From: Actinomycetes bacterium
GTDB lineage: Bacteria; Actinomycetota; Actinomycetes; Actinomycetales; Microbacteriaceae
NCBI GenBank assembly: GCA_023390155.1
Contig: JAEWDJ010000142.1
Location: forward strand, 1 to 8,339
DNA length: 8,339 nucleotides
Direction of reading: 5' to 3'
Shown here one piece after another: positions 6,382-8,339 of this stretch. The number at the start of each line of letters is the position of its first letter. Within the stretch, counting starts at the first letter, position 1. A program made the position numbers and the translations under genes. Below the pieces are notes generated by a model that searched no databases, had not been told where the DNA came from, and was given only the letters and a program-made list of their open reading frames with translations.

Positions 6382-6942
6382 TCAGGATTCGCGGACCTTG
6401 CGCGCCCAGAACACCACCGACACGGTGATCAGACCGGCGGCGAGGAGCCCGCCACCGATCCAGATCGCCCAGACCGCCATCGTCGATCCGGTCGCAGCCA
6501 GCCCGGAGCCCGGGTCGGAGACCGTCACGGCCGAGGAGTCGGCCGGGAGGACGGTGATGGAGGCGGGGCAGGTGTGATTGCTGACGCGGCCGACACCGGT
6601 GAAGGCGTAGACGCCCGTCGCATCTGCCGGCAGGGTCACCGAGAGCACGTCGCTGCCGTCGGCGTTCGCCTGCTTGGCGAAGTGGACGCTGCTGACGACG
6701 GCCCGCGTGGAGACGAGCTTCAGGCTGGCCCCGTCTTCTCCGGTCCCGGTCCAGTCGACGAACTCCTGCGAGGCCCAGGTGCCGGGGTCGCAGATGATCT
6801 TGACCGTGTCGCCGGCCCGCGCGACCGAGTCGTTGAAGCGGCAAGGGGTCCCCTGCGTATAGTCGACGGCGTTCGCCGCCGCGGGCACGGCGAAGAGCAT
6901 CGCCATGGTCACGGCTGCCGCCGCGAGGATCTTCTTGAACAT
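6382..6942 (-). CDS. Secreted protein with LAXTG sortase signal, unknown function
   Basis: This is a 186-residue surface protein I cannot assign to a named family. A Sec signal peptide (K3-K4, hydrophobic 5-20, likely cleavage A-N-A25/V26) is followed by an ectodomain of about 120 residues. The C-terminus has a full cell-wall sorting signal: L148-A-A-T-G152, a hydrophobic stretch at about 154-179 and a basic tail (R181-K-V-R184). LAXTG is the motif known for class E sortases of actinomycetes, so covalent attachment to the wall is inferred; no sortase gene is in the window. The ectodomain has cysteines 34, 51 and 125 and looks beta-rich and Ig-like, but I do not recognise the fold. The ATG at 6942 has AAGGCGG four bases upstream and begins a proper signal peptide. 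The gene lies 50 bp after the DUF4012 gene and appears to have its own promoter overlapped by an AT-rich dyad. Confidence 0.82.
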   Translation of the reverse strand: MFKKILAAAAVTMAMLFAVPAAANAVDYTQGTPCRFNDSVARAGDTVKIICDPGTWASQEFVDWTGTGEDGASLKLVSTRAVVSSVHFAKQANADGSDVLSVTLPADATGVYAFTGVGRVSNHTCPASITVLPADSSAVTVSDPGSGLAATGSTMAVWAIWIGGGLLAAGLITVSVVFWARKVRES

Positions 6943-6977
6943 GGCACCGCCTTCCCTCGACCCGGCACGACCGTCGG

Positions 6978-7000
6978 GATAATGATTAATTCTCATTTTA
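6978..7000. promoter_or_regulatory. AT-rich Fur/Zur-like operator candidate
   Basis: The plus strand begins GATAATGAT (6978-6986), the first nine bases of the classical Fur box, and ends TCTCATTTTA. AATGA (6981-6985 offset by one) and TCATT (6993-6997) form an inverted repeat with seven bases between. This is the most AT-rich patch in a strongly GC-rich window and overlaps the -10 candidate of the surface-protein gene, as a repressor site would. Binding by a Fur-family regulator is inference only. Confidence 0.35.
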
Positions 7001-8339
7001 CGACCGTGGAGCAGTCGACGGCAATGGACCCCACCGTGGATTCTGTCCCCACATCGGGGGTCGTCCCGTCGCCCGGCAGCGTCGGCGTCGTCGTCACCGA
7101 GACACCGGTGCCCGTCTGCCGGAGGCCCAGGAAGTCGACGTCGACCGTCCGCTGTTCGCCCGGGGCGAGCGTGACGGTGAAGACGCTCACCGGTCGTCCC
7201 CGATCGGTGCCGGAGACCGTCGATTTCGCCGCTCCCTCGCTGGTCGTCGCGGCGAGGAGGCCGCCGGACGGACCGTAGACGGCGACGCGGGTCTGAATGG
7301 AGCCCGGCGGGATGCCGAACCGGCCGCCTCCGGTGACGTAGTCCGGGAGGCTCGTGGCTGCGTCCGCCGGCGCCCGGTTGGCGAGGGTCACGCTGACCCG
7401 GGTCGTCGGCTTGCCGTCCGCCCGGCAGATCGCGCCGCCGGCCGCGACCGAGGTGTCGAGGTAGTAGTCCATCTTCGCGCCGGTGGAGTCGTTGAAGTAG
7501 ACGCCGACACCGGCGGTCGCCGCCGTCGAGACGGGCAGCCCGCCCGCGAGGGTCGTCGCGCCGAGCACCTTCTGCTCGTCGGGATGCGCGCTCCAGATGA
7601 GCAGCCGGTGCGCCGATCCCGCCGCCGCCAGCGACGACACCAGCGCCGACCCGTCCACGCCGCCCTGTGCGACGCGCTGGAAGACGGCGGCCGCTGCGCC
7701 GGCGAAGAAGGCGTCCTGCTGGGCGGGGTCGGGGTAGCGCCGATAGACCTCGCTGAGGAGCAGGGGGACGGCGTTGTCGGCGCTCAGCGTCTCCCCCGTC
7801 GCCACCGTCACCGGTCCGGTCGCGCGCAGCAGGGCGGCCAGCACCACGGGGTCCATCGTCACGACGCCGTCGACGGAACCGCCATTGGTCAGCGTCCACA
7901 TCCGGGACGCGGTGGCGGCCGCGAGCGGGAAGTCGGGGGTGAGGTTCACGTCCTGGATGAACTTGCCGATGAGCTTGCCGTAGAGCCCGGAAGGGCCGTC
8001 CGGGATGGACGCGACGGATTCCGTCCACGGGCCGATCGAGGTGCCCGCCTGTTGCGCCACGAGGGAGATGGAGCCGTGGTCGGCGCGGATCAGCGCGACC
8101 GACCCGATGAGGCCGCCCGTGGCGCGCAGCTCGGCCGGGTTCTGCGCAACGAGGAGGTAGGAGCGCGGGCCGTCGGCGCCGAGCATCGCGGGGAGGAGCT
8201 TCGCGCTGTTCCCGACGGCGTCCACGGCCGGCGCCGCCTCGGCGAACAGCGTCCGGAGCCGTTCGACGGCCGATCCGACCGGCCGGATCGTCGCCGAGGT
8301 GTCGACGGTCGCGAGCTGGGACCGCGCGCTGTGGAACGC
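6993..8339 (-). CDS. DUF4012-domain protein, 5' end outside the window
   Basis: The last 448 residues of a DUF4012-family protein are visible; the reading frame stays open to base 8339, so the start and any N-terminal membrane segment are missing. A GTG at 8225 begins an internal open stretch but cannot be the true start, because family-like helical sequence precedes it (for example S-A-R-S-Q-L-A near the edge). The hallmark Y-L-L-V-A-Q-N-P-A-E-L-R-A-T-G-G lies at about fragment residues 61-76, and the beta-rich C-terminal part, with A-V-Y-G-P-S-G-G, is also typical of the family. DUF4012 proteins are probably extracytoplasmic and in actinobacteria are often near surface-polysaccharide genes; no activity is established to my knowledge. 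The stop TGA begins the AT-rich element that seems to control the next gene. Whether the two genes are also cotranscribed is open. Confidence 0.88.
   Translation of the reverse strand, partial: AFHSARSQLATVDTSATIRPVGSAVERLRTLFAEAAPAVDAVGNSAKLLPAMLGADGPRSYLLVAQNPAELRATGGLIGSVALIRADHGSISLVAQQAGTSIGPWTESVASIPDGPSGLYGKLIGKFIQDVNLTPDFPLAAATASRMWTLTNGGSVDGVVTMDPVVLAALLRATGPVTVATGETLSADNAVPLLLSEVYRRYPDPAQQDAFFAGAAAAVFQRVAQGGVDGSALVSSLAAAGSAHRLLIWSAHPDEQKVLGATTLAGGLPVSTAATAGVGVYFNDSTGAKMDYYLDTSVAAGGAICRADGKPTTRVSVTLANRAPADAATSLPDYVTGGGRFGIPPGSIQTRVAVYGPSGGLLAATTSEGAAKSTVSGTDRGRPVSVFTVTLAPGEQRTVDVDFLGLRQTGTGVSVTTTPTLPGDGTTPDVGTESTVGSIAVDCSTVVK
6995..7024 (-). promoter_or_regulatory. Candidate promoter of the LAXTG surface-protein gene
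   Basis: On the minus strand TTGCCG (7024-7019) and TAAAAT (7000-6995) are separated by 18 bases; the -10 matches TATAAT at five of six positions. Both lie inside the last codons of the DUF4012 gene and would give a leader of about 45 bases ahead of the ATG at 6942. Confidence 0.45.

Noticed and set aside
5560..7278. A 572-residue plus-strand open frame
   Set aside because: It lies antisense to the monooxygenase, the surface protein and the DUF4012 gene, which show clear family motifs; its composition is low-complexity Gly/Asp/Arg.
6382..8028. Continuous 548-residue frame joining the surface protein to upstream sequence
   Set aside because: The part above the ATG at 6942 is an out-of-frame reading of the DUF4012 gene; the signal peptide and ribosome site fix the start at 6942, so this is not a fusion protein.

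Overview
The window looks like chromosomal DNA of a high-GC Gram-positive actinomycete, probably a Microbacteriaceae member (Leifsonia/Microbacterium type). This is inferred from the codon use, the PASTA-bearing class A penicillin-binding protein with its metallophosphoesterase partner, GTG starts, AAGGCGG-type ribosome sites and a LAXTG sorting signal. I see no transposase, integrase, phage gene or CRISPR array. Most of the window is ordinary core genome.

Left block (1-4259): a DUF4177-like 55-residue protein and a RidA-family protein form an overlapping pair on the minus strand. A 52-bp intergenic region separates them from a divergent plus-strand pair. That pair is a bifunctional transglycosylase/transpeptidase with two C-terminal PASTA domains (PonA2 type) and a membrane-anchored calcineurin-like metallophosphoesterase, whose GTG start overlaps the preceding stop by one base. 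The PBP has no Shine-Dalgarno sequence but has a -10-like hexamer exactly where a leaderless promoter would sit. The gene order recalls the mycobacterial ponA2 locus.

Middle (4260-4627): tRNA-Pro(CGG), a very strong intrinsic terminator, then about 170 bp without a gene that holds several overlapping GC-rich dyads, including a 14-bp hairpin with an inner 4-bp hairpin and a 12-bp perfect palindrome.

Right block (4628-8339), all minus strand. In transcription order it holds: a DUF4012 protein cut by the window edge; a small secreted protein with an LAATG sortase signal; a luciferase-like flavin monooxygenase (LLM group 1); and an MsuE/SsuE-like FMN reductase. The last two plausibly act together, the reductase supplying reduced FMN to the monooxygenase, with an 11-bp perfect hairpin between them. 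The sortase-type protein has its own candidate promoter at the end of the DUF4012 gene, overlapped by an AT-rich Fur/Zur-like dyad.

The points most worth a second look are the sortase-substrate gene with its metal-box-like operator, the dyad cluster after the tRNA terminator, and the hairpin inside the monooxygenase-reductase pair. None of these amounts to a clearly new system from sequence alone.
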